Positions 10,562 to 21,604 of a stretch of DNA of 64,000 nucleotides are shown piece after piece. This DNA is from Coix lacryma-jobi var. lacryma-jobi (Eukaryota; Streptophyta; Magnoliopsida; Poales; Poaceae). Both the position numbers and the translations under genes were made by a program. The DNA is taken from contig CM019831.1 of the NCBI GenBank assembly GCA_009763385.1, forward strand, positions 89,315,845 to 89,379,844, given 5' to 3'. A model generated the notes under the pieces. That model saw only the letters and a program-made list of their open reading frames with translations, searched no databases and was not told the DNA's origin. Numbering within the stretch: position 1 is the stretch's first letter; the number at the start of each line of letters is the position of its first letter.

Positions 10562-11680
10562 TCAAAAATAACTTACCTTGGGCAGTTTTCCAAAACACAA
10601 CTCATAAGAAGTCTTTTTCAAGAAAGCTCGGAGAAAAATGCGATTGGAAATGTAGCATGCAGTGCTCATAGCTTCGGCCCAATATCGCCTAGGAGTCCTA
10701 TGCTCATCGAGCATCGTCCTGGCCATCTCAACAAGGGTCCGATTCTTCCTCTCTACAACACCATTCTGAGGGGGTGTGTAGGGGGAAGAAAACTGATGCT
10801 CTAAACCCAAGGAGTTACAAAACTTCTCAAAATCCGAATTCTTGAATTCGGAACCATTATCACTCCGAATTGCTCGCATCGAGTTCAAAGGGAACTCGTT
10901 CTGAAGACGCAAAATCAGATTGCGAGCAAAGGAGAAAGTCTCAGTCTTCTCAGCTAAAAAGAAGACCCACGAATATCTCGAAAAGTCATCAACAACAACA
11001 AGCACATACCACTTCCCCCCAACCGAGCTCACCCGAGCCGGACCAACAAGGTTCATATGCAAAGGCTCTCCAGGGCGCTTGGTCATGACCTGAGTCACTG
11101 GATGGTGGGGAGCGGCAACCATCTTCCCGTGTCTACAAGAGTGGCAAACAAGATCCTTCTCCATATGCAACTTGGGCAATCCTCGGATTAGGCCAAGTGA
11201 ACTAAGCCTTGCAAGCAAGTCGAAGCTCAAATGTCCAAGTCTCCTATGCCACTTCCAAAGATCAGAGGAGGAAGGTCCAGCCACAAGACAATGAGAAGTG
11301 CCAAAAGACTCCGAGAAATTCGCACGAAAGACTTTTCCAAAGGGCGAAATCAAACACACAAGATTGCCCTGAGGATCCAAAATACGACTGAGATTCGGTT
11401 TAAAACAAATCTCATAGTCGTCGTCAAAGAGTTGCGAAACAGAAAGAAGGTTAAAATGCAAGTTAGAAACAAGAGCAACATCGCACAACACAAAATGCTC
11501 ATTAACTCGCACCGACCCGCGAGACAATACCTTACCTTTGCTATTATCGCCGAAGGTTATGTACTCCTTTCCGGCAACAGGACTAAGGCTGGAGAACCAC
11601 TTGGCATTTCCGGTCATGTGCCTCGAGCAACCGGAATCCACCAACCGAATGTCCTCCAACCGTTTTACCTACATCAATAA
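10562..11680 (-). pseudogene. C1 pol: protease, GAG-pre-integrase and integrase core
   Basis: Minus-strand frame with the protease signature VDSGCSRHMTG near 11600-11640, the pre-integrase zinc motif (WHRRLGHLSFDLL ... CHSCRHGK), then the DDE integrase core (NLVGPARVSSVGGKWYVLVV, IRSDNGSEFKNSDF, PPQNGVVERKNRTL; the three acidic residues are present). It ends at a TGA (10559-10561) in the same frame as the downstream RT part, so one nonsense codon, consistent with a C-to-T change, splits an otherwise continuous pol. At its 5' side the frame changes relative to the preceding gag-linker frame around 11660-11690. Confidence 0.92.
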
Positions 11681-13058
11681 AAAGACATAGGGTGAGCATA
11701 CGGTCCAACACTGGGTTAGTGAAGTAGGAAGAATACCAGTGTTGGGCAGGCTGCTCAAAAGAATGGTTAGCAGATAAACCATTCCTAGTACGTCTACGAG
11801 AGGAGCGATCACCACGTAGAGGAAAACGTGGTCCGCTAAGGGAGGAGCGTCCATCGCGATACTCAAACCGCGGTGGGGGAAAACACTCAACTACAAAGCC
11901 TCCGCCACGGGGTCCATAGCCTACAACTATAGGCTCCCGCCGGGCACGCTCTCTACGAGGCCTAGGCCTAGCGACTTGAGGCACTACGCCTCTAGGCCTA
12001 GCGTCTCTCCTCGGAGCTCTCTGCTGCCTAGGCCTGGGAACTTGAGGTTCTGGACCTCTGGGCCTAGCAGCACGTCTCGGTGCTCTCCTCTGAACATTCG
12101 GCGCATGTACATCATGGAAAGGATGGTACATGTCCGGGTTGTTCATCTCCCTAGCACGGAGCGCCTCTCTCTTGCGCCTAAAGTAGAACTCGCTCAAGTG
12201 TCCATCTCTCCCACAAAAGTCATAATGATACCTCACCGCACGCAAAGGGGGTTGTTGGTACTCATGGCTGTGGGTATGGATCACTTTGCCCTTCTGTGGC
12301 AACTCCTCCTGGATAGGTGGCATTGTGTCCAGCTTGTTCTTTAGGTGGTTGGGTTTGGGATGCCACACTTGGTTCTTGGGTGGAGCTCTCGGAGGTTCCT
12401 CAAATACCCCATCCTTGGTGTTAGGTTTGAGAGGCTCTTTGGGTGGAAGCTTGGTCAGTTTGGGAGTAGTGGTGGAGTTGGGCTTCTCACTAGGATTCAG
12501 ACCACTTGACTCTCCAATCTTCCCAAAAGCAGAAAGATCAACACCCTGAGCAAGACCTACACCAGAACCTCCAGCAGCTCGCTTAAATTGGGAGATCATC
12601 ATCCCGAGCTGCGGCTCACTACAAGAGACCCATGACAAGATGGTCCGAAGGTATGTGTTTTCCTCCTCGGTTTGCATCTTGTCATGCTTGACATTCGCAA
12701 TCTCCATCTCCAAACCCTCACACAAAGCACACTTACCCACACAAGTGCTACCTGAGTTGGCCTTCTCAAGAGACACAATCTTGACATTCTTTTCTGCCAC
12801 CTCAGATTGCAAGACAGGACAAGTCTTGCACGCACCCAACAGAGAAGGTCTAGCCTTCAGCTCATCCACCTCTCCTACCAACGCAGCATACTTACCTCTC
12901 AAAGTGAGAAGGTCAGTCATGTGCTTGGTGCACATCTCACACTCAACCTCCTCCGACACGACCACAGTGGACTTGGCAAACTCAAGCTCTCTCACCGTGT
13001 CCTCCCACTTCTGCCTAAACTCCTTGCGCTCTCTAGCGGCACGCCTAAGCAGCTTATC
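11583..13058 (-). pseudogene. C1 gag-pol linker region (coiled coil, Arg/Pro-rich)
   Basis: This is the same frame as the gag ORF upstream, separated by an in-frame TAG at 13059-13061. The N-terminal half is predicted coiled coil with regularly spaced Cys pairs (CEMC, CKTC, CALC). The middle is Lys/Pro-rich, and the C-terminal part is Arg/Pro-rich with RRAPRRAARPRGPEPQVPRP-type repeats. Its last 35 codons overlap the protease in another frame, marking a frameshift. I know this kind of linker from Sirevirus gag-pol but cannot assign an activity to it. Confidence 0.75.
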
Positions 13059-14363
13059 CTAACTAAGCAAGGCGGTTGTAAGCTTCTCATTCTCAGCAAA
13101 GAGTTCGTCGTGGGTCATAGATACCTGGGAGGTGTCGTCGTCGTCGTCGTCCCGAGGGGTGTGCTCCAGCTTGCCGTCGACTTCATCACCAAGCGCCATG
13201 GTGCAGAAGCCATCATCGTCGGCGAAGAAGCAGAGACCGTTCAGCTTGTCCTTGATCCTCTTCTTCTTCTCGGACTCGTCATCGCTTGAGCAAGCGGAGT
13301 CGTCATCCGAGCCGTCGACGTCGCTGAGTGTGGCGAAGAACGCACGCTGCTCAGCCTGGGCCTTCTCCAAGTACTTCTTCTTGATGTACTCCTTGTCGAA
13401 GCCACCCCTCCGCTTGTGCCTCGCGGGGACGTACTTCTCCTTGCGCTTGCCAGAGTCGTACTTGTGCCCATGATCGCCCTTCCCAGATGAATGCTTCTTC
13501 TTGGGGCAGTTAGCGATGAAGTGGTCGGGGTCGCCGCACTCATAGCATCCTGAGCGTCCTCCACCGCGGCGACGGTTCATGCGGTTGTTGTGAAACCGCG
13601 AGAACCGGTTGGCGAGCATCGCTAGCTCGTCATCCCCCAATGACTCAAGCTGGTCCTCTGTGACAGAAAAGAGAGACAAAAGAGCAAAACCTCCAGAGGG
13701 GTTAGAAGAGCCAGAAACCAAAGCCATAGTCGGGCCAGAAGGGTTCTCATAAGAAGCCCTCGACATGGCGTCAATCTCACTAGACTTGAGCTTACTAAAG
13801 AGCTCGTCGCAGGTGAGGGTCTCATAGTTAGACGATTCGATGATCGCCTGGACCTTTGAGTCCCACACCGACCGATCAAGAGTGTGCAAAAGCTTCAAAG
13901 CCCTCTCATGATCGTCAAAAGGCAACAGCTCCTTGTTCGCTCTCATCTTGTTAACAATGACCTGAAAGCGAGTGAATAAGCTCTCTATGCTCTCGCCAGG
14001 CATATGTCGAAAGTTCTCATACTCCCTCTTGTGCGACTCATAGAGGCGGGATTTGACCTGAGTGGTTCCCTTATGAAAGCGCATGAGGGTCACCCAAATC
14101 TCGCGAGCCGTGGGGTGGTGAGAAACGCGATCAAACTCGGACATGCTCAAACAGGAGAAGAGAGCGTTACGCGCTCGGCTATTGGCATCGTGCTCATCCA
14201 TCTGAAGCTGAGTAACACGAGCAGCCAAGACAACGTAATCATCCCTGTTGCAAATCTCCCAAACTGAAGAGCCCATGCTCTGAAGATAGGCCGACATGCG
14301 TATCTTCCAATACGCATAGTTCGTCCCATCAAAGAACGGCGGTTTGCCCACGCCGCGATCCAT
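13059..14363 (-). pseudogene. C1 gag
   Basis: The start chosen is the ATG at 14363, beginning MDRGVGKPPFFDGTNY, about 48 bases inside the primer site, as usual for copia gag. The N-terminal gag core (YWKIRMSAYLQSMGSSVWEI ... FTRFQVIVNKMRANKELLPF) is followed by a Gly/Ser linker and a zinc knuckle CYECGDPDHFIANC (CX2CX4HX4C, about residue 272), then a Lys-rich and acidic tail. It ends at a TAG (13059-13061) inside a coiled coil that clearly continues in frame, so this stop is a lesion or a readthrough site rather than the natural end. Confidence 0.9.
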
Positions 14364-14410
14364 GTCGCCTTCCGTGGATCTGGAACCGGCTAAGGTAGAA
14401 GATCCTTAAC

Positions 14411-14424
14411 CTGCTCCGATACCA
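14411..14424 (-). other. C1 primer-binding site (initiator Met tRNA type)
   Basis: The minus strand reads TGGTATCGGAGCAGG two bases after the LTR end; TGGTATCxGAGC is the standard plant copia match to initiator tRNA-Met. Confidence 0.88.
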
Positions 14425-14426
14425 AT

Positions 14427-15946
14427 TGAAGGACCGAGAAAGCACTAGCAAGGCGACCAGAGGGAGGGTGAATGGGAGCCAATCAAATTTCTCATGAAAC
14501 TTTGGCCAAGTGTCCCAAAATCAACCCCGAGAAACGGCGACCGAAACCGTGATGCTCACGACCCCTGGAAGAGGGTGGATGATCCCTAAGATCACAGCGG
14601 AGCACCCCCAAGAAGAAGCAAACCAAACTCCAAATGTTCCGACTCGAACACAAACCCAAAAACCAAGTCCCGAACGTAGATAGACGGCTACGTCGAGAAG
14701 TTCCCAAATATCGATGCTAACAAGTAGCAAAGATACCAAGAGAGGTTCCTTGGTCAACTACAGGGCCAAACGAGAAGTCCGGAAACCAAGCAAACAAGCC
14801 GGAGGAGCAAACACACTAAACCGGTAGACTCAGGGAAGTCCCGGACTGTCCGACAGTATGGTCGCGGACTGTCTGCCCAGCGGCGGACTGTCCAGGCTCA
14901 GGTCGCAGACTGTCCGCCGGCCAAACGAGCAAAACCACAGTGCTGCTGCAAGTCCACTGGACGTTCCCGGACTATCCGTGATACCCAACGGCGGACTGTC
15001 CGCAGGTCAAATGCCAAAACAGCGAAGGTGCTGAATAGTCCCTGGACGACTCCCGGACTGTCCGCGAGTTCCTTCGGCGGACTGTCCGCCGGTCAAGGAA
15101 CAGTAACGCGACCGAGACCCGCAGCCACTGACCTGGCTCGATCCCGACGCGCGGACTGTCCACGGGTCCAACGGCGGACTGTCCGCGGATGAACAGAGAG
15201 GGCAATTTTGGTCACCTTCTCTCCAAATCTCTCCAAATCCAATCCAACTCAAAATCCCAAGTTCCCAAACTTGGAGAAGATGATCACGGGGTAGTTAGGA
15301 GACTATCCCCAAGAAATCATCCGCTCAAATCAACCAAATCACCGGGAAATCAAAAGGGAAGGTGGATGAACGAAAAAAGCGCCACGAAAACGAAATCATC
15401 CCGATCTATTCGATCATGAGGAGTTAGATGAATTCCTTTGGTCGAAATGACCTCCTCAATGATACGAACAAAGTGATTCAACTCGGAAACCCTCAGCCCG
15501 AGTTTTGTGGCCAAACTCGGAAACCGTCCACGCCCAGGTTTTGAGGCCCAAACCTGGAAACCGTCCATCTGATGGTTTTTCCCTGGCTCTACCACCAAAC
15601 CGACGTCGTAGAGGGGATGCACCTCCCGTGCACCCCGTCCACCGACACATGTCCCCGAGTCCACGACTCAGGCAACACATGACCGCAAGTCTTCACTTGT
15701 AGCTGCCACAGGCTGCCAGCCACCACAGCTGATCCTCGGGCCTTTGGTCCCTCAGTCCAAGCCTCACGTCCGCCCTTCGCCACTCTCGGTCCATCAGCAT
15801 GGTACGTCTCTACTTGACCTTCACCTCGCCTTCGATCACTGCATCCGTGCTCGACACCTGCACAACACAAGCCAAAGAACATGCGCATCATCCCAGTTGA
15901 CAATCACTCATCACTCAGAGACCCGGCATACACCCATGTATCCGCA
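14427..15946 (-). repeat. C1 5' LTR (1520 bp, internally deleted)
   Basis: It has the same ends as 4714-6886. A 653-bp deletion at 15480/15481 joins sequence equivalent to 5767 with 6421; only an AA microhomology is visible at the junction. The deletion removed hairpins 1 to 5 of the array. The ten GGACTGTCC palindromes are retained, with several arm mutations (for example 14968-14978). Confidence 0.92.
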
Positions 15947-15951
15947 TGCTT

Positions 15952-16577
15952 GCTACCACAGCTATCCGGGGATCCAGCCGTATCTGAAGGTAAGTCTATA
16001 ACTAAGCACCACGCTTAACTATATTCTAACTATCTCTACCCTAGCTTTGAATAGAGACACCTTTGTGGACGTCAGAGCAAATACTTGACTTAATAAGATA
16101 AACACTAAACTAACTAAGCAACCTATTGGCAAAGATCAATCACTAAGCACACTAGAGATTAACTAGTATGGCTAAGTGAATTGAACTGTAGGCTAGCTAG
16201 GTCACACTCAAGGTACTTGATAAAGTAATACTGAAAGTAATGCTTAAAGTAATACTGGGATAAAGATAAATGTACCTGAGATACAAGAGAGCAAACCAAA
16301 CCAGAGACGCCCGGAAATCAACCGACCTCCGATGCCAGTCGCTCGCACCCGCTTCTCTCTTAGCAAGCTCTACGCTACTTTTACCAGAGACTTAGGCTAA
16401 GCTGTGCTAAACTAAGAGCCGTGCTGTAGCGAGGGCACTAGAGCTATACTCTCTCTACTAGCTAACCTACTTGCCTAAGCTCTCTGAGCTTCTAACTTGC
16501 TATATGCCTCTCTTGCTTGCTTGTGTTGCTTTGCTTGGTTGTGTTGTGGGATGTGAATGAAGTGATGCCTCAGGGGG
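15952..16577 (-). repeat. A2 3' LTR, segment 2
   Basis: Continues the A2 LTR after C1 (the tgctt duplication is at 15947-15951) and matches about 35550-36190. It ends in the ggggg target duplication of A3 (16573-16577). The plus-strand reading has no coding content. Confidence 0.9.
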
Positions 16578-16803
16578 TGTTGACACTTCTTAATGCAATT
16601 GCTTTTAATAAACTTTGATAAACTGATTCTAGCAAAAGCCTTCAGAAATGTACAGGACACCCCAAGCATCACTTAAACTCAAGTTGTCATCCCTAACATG
16701 AAACTAGAAATGTCAATTATATGTGACACTAGCTCAGAAGATATAAACAAATATTTATCCGCAAGCGCACAGATAAATATACCTGTTGTAGCAGCATTTC
16801 ACC
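16578..16803 (-). repeat. A3 3' LTR remnant
   Basis: Matches 19480-19705 with several substitutions and stops abruptly at 16803, right after the conserved GCAAGCGCACAG block; 16804 onward is internal sequence. Confidence 0.9.
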
Positions 16804-17263
16804 GACGGTTGCATGTTATGGTAGGTGGGATGAGTGGTTGTGAGTGCATGTGATAATATGAAATGATATGAGGTGGGTCCCAGGTGTCTGTGGGTCTGTA
16901 TGTCTCCCGTATTTGTATAATGCAAGTATAAAAGAAAATTGCTTTTATGGAACTATAGAAAATGAGGATTCTAATGATGAAATTCTCATATGTTTTTGTT
17001 GCCGTTAGTAAATAATACTTACGGGATTCATAAATATTAATTACATGAGGCCAATTTTATGATGCAGTAATGATAAAATTTTATTTTGTTTTTCTATGAA
17101 ATGCAAAATTAAATGCTGATAATTACCGAGTTACCTCCGGTGAAGGTTCGGGTTTTAAAGTCCACCAAATTGGACTGTCCAGTCTTCTTCATTCTCCTTG
17201 ATGGATCTCCGCTACCGGAGATAGTAGTTCTGTCTCTTGAGTTTTATGGTCTACTAGTGTTGA
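16804..17263. other. A3 internal non-coding remainder
   Basis: AT-rich sequence between the protease stop and the truncated LTR. No domain, tandem repeat or polypurine tract was seen. Confidence 0.6.
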
Positions 17264-18844
17264 TCATTGTTCGGGTCGTGGTTTGAATGAGAACTTTTCT
17301 TCCTTCTCATTTATGGTGAATTTGATTTCTCCAACTCTGACATCAATATGGGCCTTGGCGGTGCTCAAAAATGGTCTTCCGAGAATGAGTGATACTTTTG
17401 AATCTGGATGCATCTCTAGTACCACGAAGTCCACTGGTACGAAAAACTCTCTAATCTTGACTGGGATGTTCTCAGCAATTCCGATAGGGTATCTGAGTGA
17501 TTGATCAGCTAGCTGAAGACACATTGGTGTTGACACAAGTGCTGAATGGTTGAGCTTATAGTAGACTGACGCGGGTATCACACTAACACTAGCTCCAAGA
17601 TCGCACAGTGCATTGCTAAACCATTGATTTCCAATTGAGCATTCAATAGTGGGGCATCCTGGGTCCTTCTTCTTTTCTGGTATTTGATTGAGGATAGCCG
17701 CACTACATTCTTCTGTCAGCTCGATTACTTCAGTAGTTGGCAGTGGTCGTTTGTTGTTAAGTATATCCCTCACATACTTGGCATAGGTAGGTACCTGCAA
17801 TGCATCTAGCAGAGGAATATTGATATATAGTTTCTGAATTACTTCAACAAACTTACTGAACTGCGCATCAAGCTTGGTGTTTCGATTTCTGCGTGGGAAT
17901 GGTAGAACGTTGGTGTCTTGAAAATCTATCGGTCTTTCTTCATTTTGTACTTGAGTTTCTTGAACTTCATCATCTCTCTCTTCTGCCCTTGGAGGTGTTA
18001 CTGGTGTTGTCTGTTTTCTTTGTGTTCCCTGTGGGTATGGCGGATCTTGAGTGGTCCTCCCATGTCTAGTGGTGATCCCCTTAATCTGCTCATGGTTAGT
18101 GGTAACAGGAAAAACAACAACTAATTGTGATATTTGGGTTTCTATTCTTTTATTATAATTGAGTTGATCTTTAATGGCAAAAGAAAATTCATCCATCTTA
18201 GCATTTATGTTTTCAAGAGTCTTATCATTTAAAGCAAGTCTTTTAGTAATGCTATCATTTATCCTGGCTTGTTCTAAAATTAAATCTCTTAAAGTAGGTT
18301 GCTTTGAATCGGAGGAACTGAATTCACTAGTGTACTTATCTGGTTTGGAAGGTTGTTGTTGACGCAATCCTTGCTTGTGTAGAGTGGTGGAGTTGTTGAT
18401 GATGTTAGCTTCTTCTTGATCTTCGGGAAATTCTATTCCTAAATATTCTCCACTTCTAGTTTGAGCATCAAATGCGTCTTGAATAGCTTGACGTTCTTCC
18501 TTGTAGTTGGTTCTATGAATAAGTCGATCCATAAGTACATCCATCTTTGTTGACAGTGCACACACTTCTTCTAGAAATTCTTCAATTTGATGACAGCGTT
18601 TAGTAGTAACTTGTTTCCAACTTTGATTTTCAGCTATCTTGTCCATTAGACATTCTGCTTTTCTGAGAGTGAGTGACATAAATGATCCTTCAGCAGTAGC
18701 ATCAAGTTGCTCTCTTGCTCTTGGTAATAATCCGTGATAAAATAGTTGCATGAGCAATTCGTTCCTTATTCCATGATGTGGGCATCTTAAGATTTGTTCC
18801 TGAAAACGCTCCCAAGTTTCTGGAATGGTTTCTCCTTTTTGTTG
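17264..18844 (-). pseudogene. A3 gag C-terminal part and aspartic protease
   Basis: This frame continues the gag N-terminal part across a TAG at 18845-18847. It begins with the end of the gag core (PHHGIRNELLMQLFYHGLLP), then a Gln/Asn-rich linker, and a protease domain near the end: ALCDLGASVSVIPASVYYKL (active-site DLGAS in place of DTGS, common in Athila relatives), LADQSLRYPIGIAENIPVKI and LILGRPFLST. It ends KPRPEQ at 17264. No RT follows. I see no zinc knuckle, unlike A2. Confidence 0.88.
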
Positions 18845-19270
18845 CTAAAAGTTGTATATCTTTTCCCTTAAGATATTGACTTTGCTAATTGGGAAAAATC
18901 TTGATAGGAAGGTCTCTGAACACTTCTCCCATGTCTTGATGTTGTCCATGTTTGAATAGAACCACTGCTTCGCTTTTCCTTTCAGTGAGAAGGGAAAAAG
19001 ACGAAGAAGTATAATGTCCTGGGGAACGTCCTTGATGATGATGGTGCTTCCAATCTCCAAGAAATCTTGTAGATGAGCGGTTGCATCTTCATCTTCCTTT
19101 CCACCTAATGTAGTAGCTTGTACCATGTTGATAAGACATGGCTTGAGTTCAAACTCGAGGTTGTTCGTCTCGAGTGTAGGTCCGGTGTGAATGTTCCTGA
19201 CACTTGGAGTAGAGAACTCTAGCAGAGTCTTGTTGGCCATGGTTTGACTACTGAGGTAGATCTTCCACAA
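18845..19270 (-). pseudogene. A3 gag N-terminal part
   Basis: Minus-strand frame with the Ty3 gag core (ATAHLQDFLEIGSTIII, LLRLFPFSLKGKAKQWFYSN, CSETFLSRFFPISKV). A natural start is probably the ATG at 19240 (MANKTLLEFSTPS), comparable to the MANMGIHEFSAPS start of A2. The next in-frame codon after YNF is TAG (18845-18847), with gag continuing in the same frame, so one nonsense mutation separates the halves. Confidence 0.85.
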
Positions 19271-19454
19271 GATCTAGTTGATTTCTGATTTGAAAGTGAT
19301 GGGTTACAACTGAACCTGTGTTACCCTGTATATGATATAAATAAAGAAAAACAAGGGTAAGCCTGCCAAGACAGAGGTACAGATAAATAAATAATCTCCT
19401 TTGTTAAATAAGTTTTGTTTAGTCCCCGGTGGCTTCCGTTACTTAGATACATAT

Positions 19455-19471
19455 CCCCGGCAACGGCGCCA
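19455..19471 (-). other. A3 primer-binding site
   Basis: The minus strand reads TGGCGCCGTTGCCGGGG, separated from the LTR by AGCATTTC. The identical site and spacer occur in A2. This site is usually assigned to tRNA-Asp in Athila elements. Confidence 0.88.
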
Positions 19472-19479
19472 GAAATGCT

Positions 19480-21002
19480 TGTTGACACTTCTTAATGCAA
19501 TTGCTTTTAATAAACTTTGATAAACTGATTCTAGCAAAAGCCTTCAGAAATGTACATGACACCCCTAGCATCACTTAAAGTCAAGTTGTCATCCCTAACA
19601 TGATACTAGAAATGTAAATTATATGTGACAATAGCTCAGAAGATATAAACAAATATTTATCCGCAAGCGCACAGATAAATATACCTGTTGTAGCAGCATT
19701 TCACCCAGGTTATCTAGGTACTGTTATTTATATTTTACCGAAGATAGTAGCGAAGCTGGGAACTAGCAGAGATTATCATTCATTCATCACTCACATGTCT
19801 AAACAGGGGTAAGACAAGGTAAAGATAATAATTGGTAAAAACGGGAATTCTAGAGATAGAGCGAACTACATAGATTAAGCAGAGAGTCAGGAGATTAATT
19901 AAGAGATTCGAAACCTAAGTTACTTCACATTTACTAAGCCTAGTGATTACTCTAGTTAATATACAATCATTTATAGCTAATTACTCTATCATCCATGATC
20001 AAGGGACATTACTAAATTAGAATCAAGAACAGAGTAATGAATTCTAACTTGCAACCACGTCCTACTAAGATCTACACTCGGGAGGAGGACTACAAAGGAC
20101 TCAACAGGACTGTCACTCCTGCGATCTACCTCTCAACCCGGAGCATAGGATGTATTCGCAGGTAAACTTAGCCTAAACACCATGTTTACACCAGTTTGAC
20201 CACTTAACTCTATCCGGAATAAAGCTAAGTACTTTACGAACATGATCATAAACTCTATCATAAACAGATCTATATTAAATATATAACTAGAATAAACTCC
20301 AAAACTGAATAAACTGAAATATATTAAAGTAGCATAAAGTCGAATAAAGATACAAATTACCGAGTCTTCGACAATGATCCGGAGACTCAGACGAAGCTTC
20401 TAGCCGGATATGCCGACGAAGTCGCCTGCCTCTACTTGAATCTAACTAGACTAAACTCTAATCTTGATGTAGAGCGCTAACTCTCTCTCTCTAGAAACCC
20501 TAATTTCTGTCTTGCCTTCTGATCTTGATCTGCCTGATGATCTGGAGGGGGGTCAGGGGTCTGGTTATATAGCCCTGGGCGAGGAATCGTGATCGTTGGA
20601 TCAAACCGACTCGAGGTACGGTCAAGATGCATCCTACAAGTCGGTGGGAGTAGCTTGCAGAAGACGAAGGCGTGGGGACTCTGTGGCCGACCAACCGGTG
20701 GCCCCTGTGAGACCGGTCGGTCCCACAGGTTAGCCTCCTGTGGTGTCCTGCCTCGTGGTGTCTGGTGATGTCCTCTGGAGTCTTCTAGAAATATCCCGAC
20801 GTGGCGATGAAGAAATCTGCGTCGGGTTCCTTCTTGGGGAAGCAATGTGGTTGGTTTTCCTATTTAATCCCTGGAAAATGTAGAATCACCAAAACTCGTG
20901 GAATTTGTTAGTTTAAACCTCCTATTTCTAAGTTGGCAATCCTTTTTGTCATTTATTCAAGTATTGTGGACAGTAAATAATGATAGTTAATAGATGTCAA
21001 CA
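19480..21002 (-). repeat. A3 5' LTR (1523 bp)
   Basis: In element sense it starts TGTTGACATC at 21002 and ends AAGTGTCAACA at 19480. A GACCGGTC-type motif sits at about 20708-20717, and the shared block (GCAAGCGCACAG on plus) at 19659-19709. A 122-codon minus frame at 20477-20845 shows no recognisable domain and is not called. Confidence 0.9.
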
Positions 21003-21007
21003 GGGGG

Positions 21008-21604
21008 GTATTTATAGCCCAAGTGAGTGAGGGGGGTCTTTTTAGGGGGCAGCCAGCTGACCTAGGGTAAACCCTAGTGGCGGGCGCCAGCCCTAGGTGG
21101 CGGCCGCCACCCCCATCACCGTTGGATGCAACACCTCTGCTTCAACGGCATCCAGGAGCTCCAGAGAGGCAGTGGTTAGGTCAGTTTCATGTCTGAGTAA
21201 CCGCCATTCAGCCTTGATCCACGCCACTCCCTCCTGAGCCGTCCGATGCCACTGACCTAGTGACCAAGGGCCAAGATTTGGCCTTAGGATGGTCACACGG
21301 ATCGATGACGTGGCAAAGGGGGAGAGTTGGGCCTCTCCATGTGGCGGGCGCCACATTTGGGTGGCGGGCGCCACCCCTGTTTGACAGGCGCCACCCCACT
21401 CAGGCCCAAATGGGTCTTGGTGAGTGGGCTCGTCTCCTGGTGGGTCCATTTCTCCAAATTTGGTCCAAATCCTGAATTCAAATAAAAATCTATGGACATG
21501 TGGAATTTGGTTAGTTTTAACCTATTTGACTACATTTCATGCCTTTTTGGTGAATTTTAGGGTAAAATGTTGATGGTAAAACAGTTGTTTAAAGACCATC
21601 AACA
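21008..21604 (-). repeat. A2 3' LTR, segment 1 (start)
   Basis: Begins in element sense at 21604 with TGTTGATGGTC, preceded by the polypurine tract. It carries the GGTGGCGGGCGCCACC-type palindromes (about 21078-21395) and a TATAAATA box at 21009-21016 (minus) directly beside the A3 insertion. Confidence 0.9.

Larger units (their letters stand above)
4714..15946 (-). mobile_element. C1: Sirevirus-like Ty1/copia element, both LTRs present
   Basis: Minus-strand copia element of 11.2 kb. The 5' LTR is 14427-15946, a Met-type primer site lies at 14411-14424, gag and pol run from 14363 to 8471, a long 3' region with repeated polypurine-like tracts covers 6887-8470, and the 3' LTR is 4714-6886. The perfect 5-bp target duplication tgctt lies inside the A2 LTR. 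Copia order (protease-integrase-RT-RNase H), the gag opening KPPFFDGTNYAYWK, a long coiled-coil segment between gag and pol, and palindrome-rich LTRs all point to the Sirevirus lineage. By hand alignment the LTRs differ at about 25 of 1520 shared positions. Confidence 0.93.
16578..21002 (-). mobile_element. A3: Athila-like gag-protease element, deleted at its 3' side
   Basis: Minus-strand element inserted in the A2 LTR with a ggggg duplication at 16573-16577 and 21003-21007, immediately beside the LTR TATA box. The 5' LTR is 19480-21002 (1523 bp), the primer site 19455-19471, and gag-protease 19270-17264. The 3' LTR keeps only its terminal 226 bp (16578-16803), so a deletion removed most of that LTR and whatever lay between protease and LTR. 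The shared primer site, leader and gag layout group it with A2. Confidence 0.9.

Noticed and set aside
14411..14424. Possible tRNA fragments at primer-binding sites
   Set aside because: Only 13-18 bases complementary to tRNA 3' ends; no tRNA gene structure around them.
20477..20845. 122-codon minus-strand frame in the A3 LTR
   Set aside because: Inside an LTR, Arg/Pro-rich, no domain; probably chance.
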